A stretch of 64,000 bases of DNA, taken from positions 106,533,450 to 106,597,449 of the forward strand of contig JAVMKO010000006.1 of the NCBI GenBank assembly GCA_032164245.1, given 5' to 3'. The notes below the pieces were generated by a model. It did not search any database, was not told the DNA's origin, and was given only the letters and a program-made list of their open reading frames with translations. Within the stretch, counting starts at the first letter, position 1. Each line of letters begins with the position of its first letter. The DNA comes from Sternotherus odoratus (Eukaryota; Chordata; Testudines; Kinosternidae). Below, one piece after another: positions 33,505 to 47,600 of the stretch. A program made the position numbers and the translations under genes.

Positions 33505-33910
33505 AGGACAGGCCCAGTCCTTGAACCCTGGGGGGAGTTCTGGTCACCACGACTCCAAAAAGATATAGACCAGGACTGGGAAGGAACAGACCAGGGAACC
33601 CACATGATTAGGGGTATGGACCAGCTTCCTTATGGGGAGCAAGAAGAAAGCCGGGGACTTTTCAGCTGGGAAAAGTGACCCGCAAGGGAGGTCTATGAAA
33701 TTATGAATGGTGGAGAATGTTCTTTACTCCTTCTCGTAACACAAGAACTAGGGTCGTATGATCAAGCTAATGGGCAGCAAGTTTAACACAACCCAAAGGA
33801 AGGACGTCCCGCAACACCCAGTCACCCTGTGGAATTTGTTCCCAGGAAATGTTGCGAACGCCAAAATTCTAACTGGGTTCAAAAAGAATTAGATGAATTA
33901 ATGGGGGACT
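33505..33910 (+). mobile_element. Old CR1/L3-like LINE fragment
   Basis: ggagttctggtcaccacgac, gggagcaagaagaaa, cacaagaactagggtc and gtggaatttgttcccaggaa follow the 3' coding pattern of CR1-clade LINEs, strongly diverged. Confidence 0.6.
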
Positions 33911-34374
33911 GGTCCAACACTGGCTATAAGCCAAGGTGCTCGGGGTGCAGCCGTACGCTCTGGGAGCCCCTAAACCTCTGGCTGTGACACGCTGGGAGTG
34001 GACGACAGGGGCTGGATCACTTGATAATTGCCCCGTTCTGTTCACTCCCTCTGAACACCTAGCATTGGCCCCTGGTGGAAGGGGAGATGGACACTGGTCT
34101 GAGCCAATCTGGTCACCCTTCTGTTTCTATATTCTGAGCGTAGGGCTATAAAGAGACCCTGAGAGATCCCAATGAAACAGCGTCAGTCACAGGGTGGCTC
34201 CCCCTTTTCACAGCAATCGGCTCAGGCTCTCTGCACACTCAGGCATGCGGACGTTGCTGGTAACTCTCAGGTCCTCTCCTATCTGCATCTCAACCTGCCC
34301 CCAGACAGTGCAAGGTTTCACGAGTGCGTGAACGGAGGAGGGAGAGATGGGGGGTGTCCCGATGGAAGGGGGGG

Positions 34375-37300
34375 TCACAGGGACCTCAGAAGAGTGGTGA
34401 GGAGAAGCATGAAGCTGCCGAAACAGGGTCTGGTGTCATTGGTCCCTGAGGTGCAGTTCCCCATCGTGCTGGCTTGGCTCCCGGAGCCAATGTGCCCCCA
34501 TATCCAGTCGCCATAGGTCACCGTCCGGAGATAGACGCCGGGACGATTGGGCTTCCCACAGCCGTCTCCCCAACTCACGATCCCCGTCAGGAACCAGGTC
34601 CCATTGTGGTCACAGGCCAGTGGTCCCCCAGAATCACCCTAGAGGGGCAGAGAATTTGGGATTAGTGAGGCCTCCTCAGCCCCAAGTATCCACAGCCCAG
34701 CCCCTTGGAGCTCTAGGCAGATGGATCCTCCGAAGGCCAGACTCACATATTTTGCCCCACCCACTGAGAAGTGAAAGGAGCATTGTGCACCTCCCCCCCT
34801 CCACCTTTCCCTGAAGGATGCATTGGTGGCAGTGGTGGGATCCCTAATACAGTCACAGCGGGAAGGTTGGCTGGGTTCTTCTGCTCCTGCCCTACACAGA
34901 GAACCCTGCTCGGGACGGGCTGGAAGGGCTCCCCAGAGCAGTTGGGCTGGATGCATACATCTTCCATAAAGATGCCTTGGGTATTTTCCCATCTCACAGC
35001 GACTGGCTCAGGCTCTCTGCAAAGTCCGGGAGCCCCGGTTACACTCTAGCCACATTCTCCCTCTTTTCTATCCGTCTGCAAAGACTCGGCTATTACTTTA
35101 AATAAAAACCAAGTCGGGGCTCTGCCCTCGTCACAGGACTCCAGGAACTGGGGCCTAGGTATGGGACTGTGAGCCGCTCCTGCCTGCTCGAGGGAAGCCA
35201 GATGGTGGAACTCCACAGCTGCAGCCGCCGTTCTACACACCGCAGGCCCTAGATGGCGACAGGGAGCCAAGCTGGGGCCCAGGTGCACCTGGCTCACCTG
35301 GCAGGAGTCCCTCTGCCCTTCGGCGTAGCCGGCGCAGATCATGTCGGGTCTGACGGGGTCCCTGCCGATGTTCGGGGCCGGGTCGATGTTGTAGAGGGCG
35401 TTGCAGGCTGCGGTGTCGATCAGCCGGACCGGAACCTCCTGCAGCGTCTGGGGAGGCGGGAGAGAGACTGCGGGGGAGAGAACCGGGGTCCTGGGTCCAT
35501 CGCCTCCCGCATCCCCCCCCCCCATGCCTGACAATTTCCTGTCCCCATCTCCCTCCCCAACCTACCTCCCCTCCCATCCCAGCCCCCCTCCCCGTGTCCC
35601 ACTCCCCATCTCCACCCCCCTTGCATCCATTCCCCACCTCCACCCAGCTACCGGCCCTGCACTGACCCCCAACCGTAGAACTGGTTTGTGCCACGCTGCC
35701 CCTAGAGGTGGTTCCCTTGGCGAGGATTGAACCCGGGACCAGCTGTATCTAAACCAAAAGGTTCTCAACCGAGCCTTGTGGATCAGCTGCCTCAGAGGTG
35801 GCTGTGAGGGATAGAGCTGATTTGGGGCCCCCCAGGGGGCAGCAGAGAGCTGGGCGGGGATTATTGCAAGATGCTGCTGGAATCACAGGACTCCAGGAGC
35901 ACGGGGCTTGAGGAGTGGAGTGATGGCACCTCCTGCCGGGGGATGGTCTTACCCTGGGAGTCTATCCTCCCCCAGCCGGTGACCCAGCACATGTGGTTGT
36001 CAGGGACGGAGTCGGAGGAGCCTGGCAAGCAGATGGGGAGGATTTCATGGGTGTATTGCACTGGATCTGTCAGCCGCACCACGGCGACGTCGGCAGACTT
36101 CCACCCGCTGCTGTAGTTGGGATGGACGAAGATCCGGCTCACGGGGGATGAGATCCGGCACCGGGAGGGATAGGAGAGCTGGTACTCCCCCAGGTTCACG
36201 CGGTAGGAAGAGACAAGGTCAGAGCTGGGAGTGGGGGAGAAGAGGACGGTCAAGTGGCTTGCAGACTTGGCCAATGATGCAGCAAGGTCTGGAGTGGAGC
36301 AGCTGGGGACCAGCCGCACAGCAACACCGCCCGGGGTGGCTGGCCTGGCACAGATCTAGGCAGGACGTCTGTCTGCCCAGCGCTGGTCTCAGCCTGCTCC
36401 AGCTACTCACAATTGGAAGCAGTGAGCTGCAGACACGACCCACTGGGCTGAGATGAGGGACCCGCCGCAGAAGTGGCGTCCGTTGTACCGAATGCTGACC
36501 TGCCACGGCCACCGGCCCCTTGGGGCGTCCCCGCCCCCCACAATTCGACTGGAGATCCTGGGCTGGCCACACCCTGGAGGGGAACAGTATTGACACGGGA
36601 TGAGCGGAGAACCAGGAGTCCTGACTTTCAGCCCCCCCCCGCTCTCCCTGCTCTAACCACTAGACACCACTCCCCTCCCAAAGCTGGGGAGAGAACCCAG
36701 AAGTCCTGGCTCCCCAGACCCCCCTGCTCTAGCCCATCAGACCCCACTCCCCTCCCAGAGCTGGGGAGAGAACTCAGGAGTCCTGGCTCCCCAGGGCCCC
36801 CTGCTCTAGCCCACCAGACCCCACTCCCCTCCCGGAGCCGGGGAGAGAACCCAGGAGTCCTGGCTTCCAACCTCATTCTCATGACACTAATCCAGGGCAG
36901 GTAAGGCTGGAGTTTTGCAGTGGGTGTCTTACCTGGCTGATTCCAACTCCCCTGCGCACCTAGGGAGTGAAGAAAGAGAAGGGAAAGATATTAGCATGTG
37001 TGTGTGCTGCTGGGACCTGAGGAGGTGTGTGGAGGGGAATAAATTCCAGTAGCTCCACCCATAATCCCCAAGCTCCGCCCATTTCCCCAGACCAGCCCTG
37101 CCATCCTCAGCAACAGCAAAAATTCATAGCCGTGTTTCTATTTGATTTACCATCAGTAGGTTCAAGAATCAACACTCCCCATTGACCTGAGCGGGGCAGC
37201 TCAGGAGTGAACGGACCCATTCAGGCTAGATGGGATGGGGGGGTCTATGAAGGGCCAAGGAATTGGATCTCCCCATTATTCACTAGCCCAATTCCCTCCC

Positions 37301-37430
37301 CCACAACCCGTATCTCACTCCCCTCCCCCTGGGAGGTAGGGGCTGGTCCCTGCCTCCCCACCCCACACTCACCCTGCAGCAGGGTCATCACCAGCAGGGC
37401 CAGGGCCAAGGGGGAGCGGAGACGCCCCAT
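34375..37430 (-). CDS. Protease E: prostasin/tryptase-like trypsin-specific serine protease
   Basis: Exons on the minus strand are 37373-37430, 36933-36959, 36411-36573, 35953-36224, 35298-35467 and 34375-34638, a 954-nt frame encoding 317 aa. The signal peptide is [20 protein letters not shown]. The propeptide cysteine (CGQP) and its partner Cys122 (LPICLPG) are both present. Activation is at SSR|IVGG. The triad is His57 (AAHC), Asp102 (SADVAVVRL) and Ser195 (GDSGGP). Asp189 (RDSCQ) and Gly216 (SWGDGC) predict cleavage after Arg or Lys. The C-terminus has Asn-X-Thr sites and a hydrophobic end ([12 protein letters not shown]), as in GPI-anchored relatives. Introns are short. All splice sites are GT-AG and phases agree. 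This is the best-preserved gene of the window. It is PRSS27/prostasin-like; orthology is not claimed. Confidence 0.9.
36600..36870 (-). repeat. 75-bp tRNA-like unit, tandem (protease E intron 2)
   Basis: Three to four copies of gagagaacccaggagtcctg plus ctccccagac and ccactcccctcccagagctg. Confidence 0.8.
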
Positions 37431-37521
37431 GGTTCAACTTTCCCCAGGCCTGTCTTGGCTGCGTACAGCTGCCTCCATTGCTCCGACCAAAGCCCGACTG
37501 AGGAATGAAAGTTCTGGGGCA

Positions 37522-37532
37522 GGTTTTTATGG
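37522..37532 (-). promoter_or_regulatory. TATA-like box of protease E
   Basis: Minus-strand ccataaaaacc lies about 95 bp before the E start codon. Relic D (tctaaaaacc) and F (ctagaaaaacc) have the same box at the same spacing. Confidence 0.6.
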
Positions 37533-38029
37533 ACATCTGTCTGCCCCTCCCTGGGTCTCTAGAGAATAATGGGGAGGATGATTTCCTGGTAGCCCAGGCC
37601 AGGAAATAAGTGCTGCGAAATTCAACATGCTGAACAGGTTGTGGCCGCTTTCATTCTGCTCTGCCCGGTGTCGCCCCTGTACGGGCGCCCCGGAAAACCA
37701 AACGAAAACACGCGACGGCGCAAGTCACTGCGTGGTGATTTTCACTTCCCCGTGTTATTGCCAGCTGAGTGCACCAAGCAGAGAGAGCCAAGAATAGTAC
37801 CCGGGAGAGTGAGACGGTTCACATGGAGTAAAAATTACGCTGGCCTTGGGGTTATTGTTGAGTTGTGGTTATTGTGGCATTTAGGGAAAAGGTTGTCATG
37901 GGGATTAGGGATAAGGGTGTCATGGAGTTAGGGTTATCCTGGGGTTCGGGCTAAGTGACTTTATCTACCCTGTTCCTTTACCATTTGACACTTCTCTTAG
38001 GACGGAAGAATCCCATGCACTGCTACAGA

Positions 38030-38725
38030 GTAGGGACCGAATGACTCGGCAGCAGTTCTGCAGAAAAGGACCTAGGGGTGACAGTGGACGAGAAGCTGGA
38101 TAGGAGTCAGCAGTGGGCCCTTGTTACCAAGAAGACTAATGGCAGTTTGGGCTGTAGAAGTAGGGGCATTGCCAGCAGATCGAGGGACGTGATTGTTCCC
38201 CTCTATTCGACATTGGGGAGGCCTCATCTGGAGTACTGTGTCCAGTTTTGGGGCCCACACTACAAGAAGGATGTGGAAAAATTGGAAAGAGTCCAGAGAA
38301 GGGCAACAAAAATGATTAGGGGCCTGGAGTGCATGACGTATGAGGAGAGGCTGAGAGAACTGGGATTGGCTAGTCTGCAGAAGAGAAGACTGAGGGGGGA
38401 TTTGATAGCTGCTTTCAACTACCTGAAAGGGGGTTCTAAAGAGGATGGATCTAGACTGTTCTCAGTGGTACCAGACAGAACAAGGAGTAATGGTCTCAAG
38501 TTGCAGTGGGGGAGGTTTAGGTTGGATATTAGGAGGGTGGTGAAGCACTGGAATGGATTCCCTGGGGAGGTGGTAGAATCTCCTTCCTTAGAGGTTTTTA
38601 AGATCAGGCTTGATAAAGCCCTGGCTGGGATGATTTAGTTGGGGTTGGTTCTGCTTTGAGCAGGGGGTTGGACTAGATACTTCCTGAGGTCCCTTCCAAC
38701 CCTAATCTTCTATGATTCTCCTTGT
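38030..38725 (+). mobile_element. CR1 LINE 3' end with ORF2 C-terminus
   Basis: The frame 38078-38638 (186 aa) carries the CR1 reverse transcriptase C-terminal signature: [29 protein letters not shown] and [18 protein letters not shown]. The element ends with the usual cttctatgattct tail. Start truncated. The frame is uninterrupted, so the copy is relatively young. Confidence 0.93.
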
Positions 38726-39228
38726 GTCACACCAGATTTGGGGGTTCTGTCCTGGATGTCTTGCAATTTCCAGCCGATGCGTTGAAGGTCAGAGAAAGCT
38801 AGCTGAGCGGGGAAACCACCATGATCTGGGAGAAAAGCCATGAGCAGAGCGGGAAGGATATGGGGGGCTCTATCCAAAATGAGAGGCCTCTCCCCAGCAA
38901 TGAGGAACCCGAGCCAGGGAGATGCACATGGGTGTGCTGGCTGTTTTGTCTAGAGCTGTGTATTTCTTGTGCTAGTCAGCACAGCCAGGTGACATCTTTT
39001 CGAGAAATAGTTGAATTGCTGAAATATGCAGTTTGGAGTTTACCAAAACTAGTCACAAATTCAGATCGAATTTGCCAAATAGTTTCAACCAAAAAAAAAA
39101 TCTAAAAAGTGGAATTGTTTCTTTGACATATTAAGAAACAAACAAACCCCAAACCCACGTTTGGACCTATTACTCTGAAGAAAGATTTATTTTGAACAGT
39201 GTCTAGATTTATTTTTTTAAATGTTAAT

Positions 39229-39264
<36 letters not shown>

Positions 39265-39267
39265 AAA
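39229..39267 (+). repeat. (AAAG)n microsatellite
   Basis: Short pure tetranucleotide run. Confidence 0.9.
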
Positions 39268-39289
39268 AGGAAGAATTGGAAATGAAATC

Positions 39290-40300
39290 AGATGAAAACT
39301 AGACAATAACAGACCTGGTTTAAGCGATGTGTATTCTAAGCTTCTTTTATTCAGGCTGAATGGAAGAAGCAAATAAGTTCCTTTGTGACGTGAGAGAGCC
39401 GGACCCAATAGAAGCCACCGCCCAAGGCATCCAGCCAGCTCTTGAAGTCTGAGTGACACTGTGGAGCCGGAGGGACTGGTTGCAAAGACAGGGGCAAACT
39501 GTGTGTGAGAGGCACGAGTCAGCTGACAGTGAGAGAAGCCACGGACAGCATGAGGGGAAGGAGAGACGGCGCTCCTTCCAGCACAGGACTGGCTGGAGAC
39601 GTAGCCTCAGGACTTTCCGAGCCACAGAACTGCCTGCTGTGGTTTGTCCCTCCTGAGTTCGGGGAAGCAGGGCTTGGTGCGTGCAGGCTTTGTGAACAAA
39701 CCAGATCGCCCCAGGGAGTCGTAGCATCAGCCTCTTTGTACGGAAAGAATCTGACAGGGCCCCAAATGTTACAAAAACATTTGGGGCCAAGTGGGTCCCA
39801 TTTTCTGTGTGGCTTCTCCCCAGGCCATTGTCAACACCCAGGGGCTCATTCTCTCCAAACCCCACCTGCTGCGGTTTCATTTGTGAACGCCGGTAAACGA
39901 CTCTGTTCTGTTTGCTTTGGACGTGTCCGGGAATTGCTCAATGACCCCAGGCCGGCTGGCACCGGCCCAGTCTCACTCCCCTGGGAGATCAGCAGCGCAC
40001 GAAGCGCCCTCCCGGGAATGAGGACACATTGGATGTGGGGTTTAAAAGACACAGACCCCCGCGCGGAGCAGCGCCGGCCCGCTGAACGTAAAGGACTTCA
40101 CAGGCTGGGCAGAAACTTTCCTGCTCTGCTTAGATCCGTCTGGCCACTTAAAGAGCAAGTGTTCGACCCGGGTCTGTGCAGCGCCCGACACCAGTGGGGC
40201 CCTGGCTGTGTAGGAAGCGCCTCTCACAACAGTGGCAGGGGTGACCCCGACACCCCCCCCCCCATCCTCAGTTTCCCCTCCAGTCTGTGCTCTGAAGTGT
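39290..40300. other. No gene seen
   Basis: The sequence holds a possible antisense polyadenylation-type cttttattcag and long GC-rich open frames on both strands that lack splice signals or recognised domains. It is probably old retroelement sequence. Confidence 0.35.
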
Positions 40301-40309
40301 CCAGCCCTC

Positions 40310-40556
40310 TCCTAGACAGTCGCACCTCCCCCTGTGTGTGTGTGGCAGTAGGGGTGTGTGTGTCACCCCTCCCCCTGTGTGTGTGTGGCAGTAGGGGTGT
40401 GTGTGTCACCCCTCCCCCTGTGTGTGTGTGGCAGTAGGGGTGTGTGTGTCACCCCTCCCCCTCTGTGTGTGGGGGAGTAGGAGTGTGTCACCCCTCCCCC
40501 TGTGTGTGGGGGGGAGTAGAGGTGTGTGTCACCCCTCCCCCTGTGTGTGGGGGGAG
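40310..40556 (+). repeat. Minisatellite, about 42-bp unit, six copies
   Basis: The unit gtcacccctccccctgtgtg is followed by tgtgtggcagtaggggtgtg, with length variation in the GT part. Confidence 0.9.
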
Positions 40557-40782
40557 GGCTCTCCGCCCTCCATGCCTGGCTGGGTCCCCGGGATGGACCC
40601 GCCTCTCCTGGCTCCTTCCCACTCCAGAGTTGAGCTGTGCGGGGCTTTGACAGGGGCTGGCTCTCCGCACCGCGCTGGATGCGCCCCCCTGGGGGGGGGG
40701 GGGTTTGGAGGAGCAGCAGGACTGGGGGGGGGGACGAAGAGACAAAGCAGGGAGAGAACCGGGAGGGGGCTGCGTTGACGGA

Positions 40783-40798
40783 CCAGCAGGGGGCGCGA
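40783..40798 (+). promoter_or_regulatory. CTCF-like motif
   Basis: ccagcagggggcgcga matches the CTCF core consensus at essentially all positions. It lies between protease E and protease F. Confidence 0.5.
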
Positions 40799-41666
40799 CC
40801 GGCTCCACACGCTGCAGCTTTCCCCCTGCACCCCCACCCCCATCGTCAGCCGCTGGACCCCCCCCCCTCACTCAGTGCTGGGGGGCGGGCGGCTGGCGAG
40901 CAGGGATCCGGCCAGCAACGGGACCCACCAGTACTGACGGGTGGGGGGGGGGGGGAGTCAGAAAATACAGGACAATTTGCCCGTTTTTAAGAAAAAGTCG
41001 GGACACCTGCTTAAATACGGACGGTCCCTTTAATTCGGGGTGTCTGGTCCCCCTAACGAGTGTCCATAATTGCCCCTGGAGCGTTAGTACGGACATTTCA
41101 CAGAGACAGAAAAGGCCTCGCTCCGAGCACGCTTCTAATGCGGGAGTATCTTAGACAACCGGGTCACTGGGTTGCTTCTCACCCGACGCTCAGCCCCCAG
41201 GGCTGTGGAGTCCCATCAGTCTGCAATGGAGCCTCCGGAAAAATAAAACCCCTCCCGGGTGTCTCTGTCCTGCTGGGTGTAGACGCCGGGCTGTCTTCTC
41301 CCCGCTTGTCAGCCCGTGTTCGGTGGACGGGTCTGTGTGCTGCTTAGGAAATGGAGCTAAAGACACAGTCCTGTCTCTGGGTTTAACAACTCCGCCTGAC
41401 ACACCCGGTCTGAACACACTGTAGTGACCACTCCAGTGTGTGGCCATATCCCTTAACAACCCTCCTGCAGGTACAGCCCACAAGGATACGAACAATCGGA
41501 GAGCGATTAGGTTTCAAATCACGCCTCTCAAGGTGCGTCTTGCACACAGATGGTTACAGGAGGGTGGAGGGTGTGGATACCGGGGTCTGGGGTCACAGGT
41601 GACATGGTCTTTCAGCACCAAGGGCGAGGAAGGGGTGGGGTGGGGTGGGGAAGTCTGGAGCGCTGG

Positions 41667-44600
41667 TCACAGGGTCAGCCACAGAAGCACAGTGAGGAGA
41701 AGGACCGTGGGGATGCTGGCAGACTGTCCGGCTCTGTTTGTCGTGACGGTGGTAGTGGGACTGGCACTGTTCAGAGTGAAGTTCACCACCGTGAAAGTCA
41801 CACCGGGCACGTTCTCCTGGATCCACTCGTTGTGGGCGTTCGGGCGGTTGTAGACCCCGGGGTAACCAGGAGCGACAGCATTCGTCGTCGTCGCCAGTAA
41901 CCAGCTCACAATCCCAGCTAGGTACCAGGTCCCATCCTCCTCACACACGAGGGGTCCCCCGGAGTCACCCTAGAGACAGGGAAAGAAGTGGGGTTGGAGG
42001 GGGGGCCGGTCTCCATCGTCTCGCGATGGCTTCACCTCCCCACCGGCTGCCTTCCTGGGGAATGGTTTATCCAGACACAAGACTCGGGGCTCAGTGAAGG
42101 GGTAACCCGGGGAGATTGTAGTCTGGGTTATACAAGAGGCCAGAATGGGTGATCCAACCGACTCCATACTCTTGTCTAATCAGGGACCAGCCCTTCCATC
42201 TGGGCCCCTGGTTGGTGGGTCCCCCCAGCACACGACACCAAGTCCACAGGGAGAAGGAGCTAAGATCTATGGGGTTCGCAGTGTCAGCCAGGATCCGTGT
42301 CCCCACCAGCACAAGAAGACTCCAATCTCGGTCAGAGAATCTCACCGGGGCCGTCCCTTTATAGCCGTCCATGTAGCCGGCACACAGCATGTCCTCCTTG
42401 ACGGGGTGGTCGCCCGCGGGCTTTCGTAACGCTTCCCGGAGGAGCTCGTTGCAGATGGCGGGGTCTACGGCCAGCACCTCCAGCTCCTGCAGCGTCCCCG
42501 CGAGGGACGAACCCGCTGAAGTGAAAACCGAAAGGCCCGAGGGCCGGGTGACTCCCATGGCGGGAGTGGGAGTCACGTCGAAATCGGTCACATTCAGGAT
42601 CTATAGGAAGTTCCCAACTCCGGGGGCGGGTGCTACCGGGTCTAAGGGAATAGACCAGGTGGGGCTGGAAGTCAGGTTTTCCGATTTCTGTGCCTGGCAC
42701 GGGAAAGGGAGCAGGGTCTGGGGGGAGGGGCAGATGGCCCATTTAAGGCAGGCCAAATTTTAAAGATATTTTAGGTGTTGCTCTGCTCGGCTTTGCAGCC
42801 CCACTGGGAGGCAGATTGTCAAAGGGATTCGGGCACCAAGAGGCGCAGGAAGGTGCCCGGTGGGATTCTGAAAAGCTCATCCGGCCTCTGCAAAAGCTGG
42901 CACTTCCCAACCTAAGTCTGACGGAGGGTAAATGGGAGTTAGGCACCTAACCTGCACAGCGATGTTTGAATACCCCCTTTGGAGCCCTGCTGAATCTTTA
43001 AGGGCCTGAATCCCTTTGACACTCGGGCCTGTAAAGTGCATGTGAACATTCGGAGCCTTGTTTACACACAGTTTGCCCTGGTTTGGTTCAATGGCGCACA
43101 CACATGAATGGCCGTTCATTGCACCACACACACACACACAGACACACAGACACACAGACACAGACACACAAGCAGCTACCTCCAAGAGTGGCTAGCTCAT
43201 GTGGTAGCATCATACCGAAACCAGGCTCATCCCTGCTGTATAAGGACAGAGCTGCGGGTATCGCACTGTCTAACCATATACAGGTGTCTGTAGAGCTAGG
43301 CTTGGCAGAATCTAATTCTTCTTTCTTCCTAGTTTGATGGGTATGACCGATGGTTCTTTCTCAGGGTGATTTTTCTTTTTGTGCATTTACATTTTCACAG
43401 CATTCGGGCTTTAAAGTATTTTTTTCATGTTGTTGATTTCCACGGTCCCAGCTGTGGACGACTAGGGGGTCGGGCCCCGTAATAATATTTGAATGACAGG
43501 AGAAGCTGAGATTTAAAGCATCACCGTCGTAGAACCATTAAAGCGCGTGCCAGTGTCCTATACCAAGAAAGGCAAAGTAAATAGCCTTCAATCAAACTCA
43601 AAGAAGTTCTCAAGCAGCATTTGTCTTCCTTTGCCCATCGGTACATTTCAATGAGTACCAAGGGGAATCTTTTTTTCCCGTCGGTTTCTCTGTGTGAAAT
43701 CGACACTGACAAAAATCAAATCCTTCCAGGCCTGCGATGCTTGCATAACTCGGCAGCTTGGATAACTGTTTACCTGTATAACCAGATAATTATGGCTGTA
43801 TAACAATATAACAGTACAACTGCACCTGTATAACGGTATAACCACGTAACTGCAGCTGTATGACCAGACCTGGATAATTACACAACTGGATAACTACACA
43901 ACTGGATAACTACACAACTGTGACTGAATATAAAAACGTAAGACCAGCCACACTATACCAGGATCCTGTCTTCTGACAGCGGCCGGTGCCATTCAGAGGG
44001 AATGAACACAACAGAGCCATTTTGCGTGATCCATCCCCTGTTGTCCACACCCAGCTTCCGACAGTCAGAGGTTGAGGGACACCCAGAGCCTGGGGTTGTG
44101 TCCCTGACCATCTTGGTTACTAGCCTTGATGGACCTATCCTCCATGAACTCCTCTAGTTCTTGTTTGAACTTTTCTAATTTTGGCCTTCACAACGTCCCC
44201 TGGCAGTGAGTTCCACAGGTTGACTGTGTGCTGCGTGAAGAAGGACTTCCATTATTCCCCCCCGAACCTGCTGCCTATTAATATCATCGGGTGGTTCTTG
44301 TGTTATCTGAAGGGGTAATTTCCCCATTCGAGCTCTATCAAATCCCCACCTTATAACTCTGTGACCGCACGACTGTGCCTGTATACCCATGTAACAGTGT
44401 GACCAAGGCTGTATAACCCTGTAACTCTCAGGCGATCTGTGTACATCTGAGGCTGCAATTGCCCTGCCTGTAACCTTCACCCAGTGCGGGGTCCTTCCCT
44501 TGCCCCTCCCCTCTCTAACAGCCATGAGTCTGCCTCACCTTGGGGGCGAATGTTCCCCCAGCCGGTCACCCAGCAGAGGTCCCCGGCCGGCACGCGGACG

Positions 44601-47600
44601 GAGGCGTCCAGGAGACACACGGGGCTGATGGTTGCCGTGAACGCGATCGGCGTCCCCAGCTCCACCAGGGCGATGTCGGCAAGGAAAGTGCGACTGTCGT
44701 AGCGGGGATGGCGGAGGATCCGCTTCACCGAGGAGAACGGCTGGGTCGGGGTCTCACTGCCAATCTGCTTTTCACCCAGCTGCACCCGATACGCTGAACT
44801 GGCTACAGACCTGGATGCAAAATGTCCCATGAGGGAAGAGTTGCCCGGCAGTGCCCCGCAGGGACAGCTCCCCTGGCTCTGAGATGCAGACAGCTCTGGG
44901 GTGGAGCAGCTGGGGAACAGCCACACACAACAGGAAGCCAGGGGAAAGGGAGAGGGGGTCCTTCCAGAGCAGCTGCAGTCACTGTCTCTGCCCTGCCTGG
45001 GGTACTCACGGATCGAAGCAATGAGCTGCGGACACCACCCAGCTCTCGGAGATGAGCGAACCGCCGCAGATGTGGGAGCCGTACATCCGCACGCTGACCT
45101 GCCAGGGCCAGGCCCCGGCCTTGGCATCCTGACCGTTCAAGATGCGCCACGAGACCCACCGCTTGCCACAGCCTGGGAAGAAAAGAGGGAAGCTGCATTA
45201 TCCCAAGGGAGCTAACGTGGGGAGAGTGGAAATAAGTATACGCGTTACCTGACAATAAGAGAGCAACTCAATCCCCTCCCAGAGCATGGGAGAGAACCCA
45301 GGGGTCCTGACTCCCAACCCTCCTGCTCTAACCCATCAGTCCCCGCTCCCTTCCAGGAGCTGGGGCGAGAACCCAGGCGTCCTGGCTCATAGCCACACGC
45401 TGCTTGCACTTGTTGGGGCAGCTAATGCTTTGCTTTGGGCACGTTACCTGCCCGATTCTAACTCCCATGAGCCCTGTGACACTTTCTGGGGTGACCCCCC
45501 GGCTTCCAGCAGGGGGGAGCCCTGTCTGTGCCCACCGGGGAAACTCTCCCAGCCAGCCACTCCATGGGCCCTGCTCTACCTCTCTGCAGGGGGCAAGTTA
45601 CACCCCGACTCCGGTCCCCAGTCCCCTGCCTTCTGTGCACCCGCAATGCGCAGCGATCCGCTGCCTCTGTGGAAACAGTGCCCCCCAGCTCCCTGCCTTC
45701 TGGGATTAAGGTTAAGGGCATCATGGTGTTAGGGTGAAGGTTAAGGTTATAACAGGTTATCATGGGTATAGGGTTATCGTCAGGGTTATGCTGAGGTATT
45801 ATCAAGGGGAGCCAGAAACTGAAAAGAGAGACCTCTGTGTCCCTGTCGGGGTTCCCTCCCCTCTCTGAACTCTGGGGTACAGATATAGGGACGCGCATGA
45901 AAGATCCCCTAAGCTTATGTCTACCAGCTTAGGTTTAAACTTCCCCAAGGCACAAATCCTTTCCTTGTCCTTGGACGGTATTGCTACCACCACCGAGTGA
46001 TTTAGACAAAGATTCAGGAAAAGGACCCCTTGGACTTCCTATTTCCCCAAAATATCCCCCCAAGTCCCTTCACCCCCTTTTCCTGGGGAGGCTTGAAAAT
46101 AATATACCAACCAACTGCCTTTAAGAAAAGTATCGACCAGAACCTTTATTTTTAGGACACTAAAATCAATCAGGTTCTTCAAAGAAGAATTTTATTATAA
46201 AGAAATAAGTAAAGGAATCACCTTTGTACAATCAGGCTGGAAGGTAATTTTACAGGGTGATAAAAAGATTTAAAACACAGGGGATTCCCCTCTAGGCTCA
46301 ACTTCAAAGTTACAAAAACAGGAATAAACCTCCTCTTAGCACAGGGAAAATTCACAAGCTAAAACAGAAGATAATCTAACACATTGCTTTGCTTTACTTA
46401 CAATTTTTGTAATCTTAGATGCGCATTTTAAGTATGTTTTTAGGAGATGTTTTTTCTTGCCCTGATCTCTCTGTGTCCGAGGGAGATCAAACAAAGAGAG
46501 CACAAACAAAACCTCCACCCTCACCCCCATTGGAAAGTTTCTTCTTTCTTTATTGGTCCTTTCGGTCAGGTGCCAACCATGCTATTTGAGCTGCTTAACT
46601 CCGTAAGGTAAAATGATTCTGTACCTCTGGTCAGGAGGGTTTTTATGTTACTGTGTACATAAAGGTTGTTACCCTTCCCTTTATATTTACAACAGCCCCA
46701 ATGAAATCACAGGACTAATTCTGGGAGGTGGAACGCAACAGAAACACCTGGATTCCCTTTAATTCACAGGTACAGCCCCAGGGCACTTAAAGGTTATGTG
46801 TTATGTACGTAAGTAAATGGAATTAACAAAAGCTGCCTTGGTAAAACTTTAATTCACCCTGGTTCTGCCCCTCTGTGGGAAAGACAGAAAGACAGAAAGA
46901 CAGCCCATATTTCAACCCTAACCCTCATTATAAACTCTCTCATAACCCAATGATAACCTTCACCCAATGGTACCCTTAACCCTAACCCAATGATAACCTT
47001 AACCCCAAGATAACCTTAACTCTAGTCCAATGATAACCTTAACCCCAAGATAACCTTAACTCTTATCCCTAACTCTGATGATACCCATTTATCAACCCTG
47101 CTATAACCCACAATGCCCTTCTCCCATCCCATGGCTGGGCTAGGACCCAGGAGCCCTGACTGCATTCTTGTTCCACCTGCCCACAGCAGGTAAGGCTGGC
47201 GTTTTGCTGTGAATGTCTTACCTGTCTGATTCTGACTCCCCTGAGCACCTGGGGAGCAAAGAAGGCACAAATAGTAATGTGTGAGGGGCTGGGGGAGTTA
47301 TACGCAGTCATTGCTATACATTAAACACCGTTACTCAGTGTCTTTGAGGGAATGGATGCCAGTCGCTCCGCCCACAGTTCTCAGGCTCCACCCACGCTCC
47401 TGAAACACCCCTGCTATCCACAGCAACAGTTAAACATCTTAGCAGCATCAGTATTCAACTCACCATCTGTAGGTTCCAGAGTCAACAACCCCCACTGGTC
47501 TGAATGGGGTGGCTGAGGACTGAATGCAGAAATAGGGGATAGATGGGGAGGGGGAGTCTAGGAATGGCAAAGGGGTTGGATCCGCCTGTTCCTCACTAGC

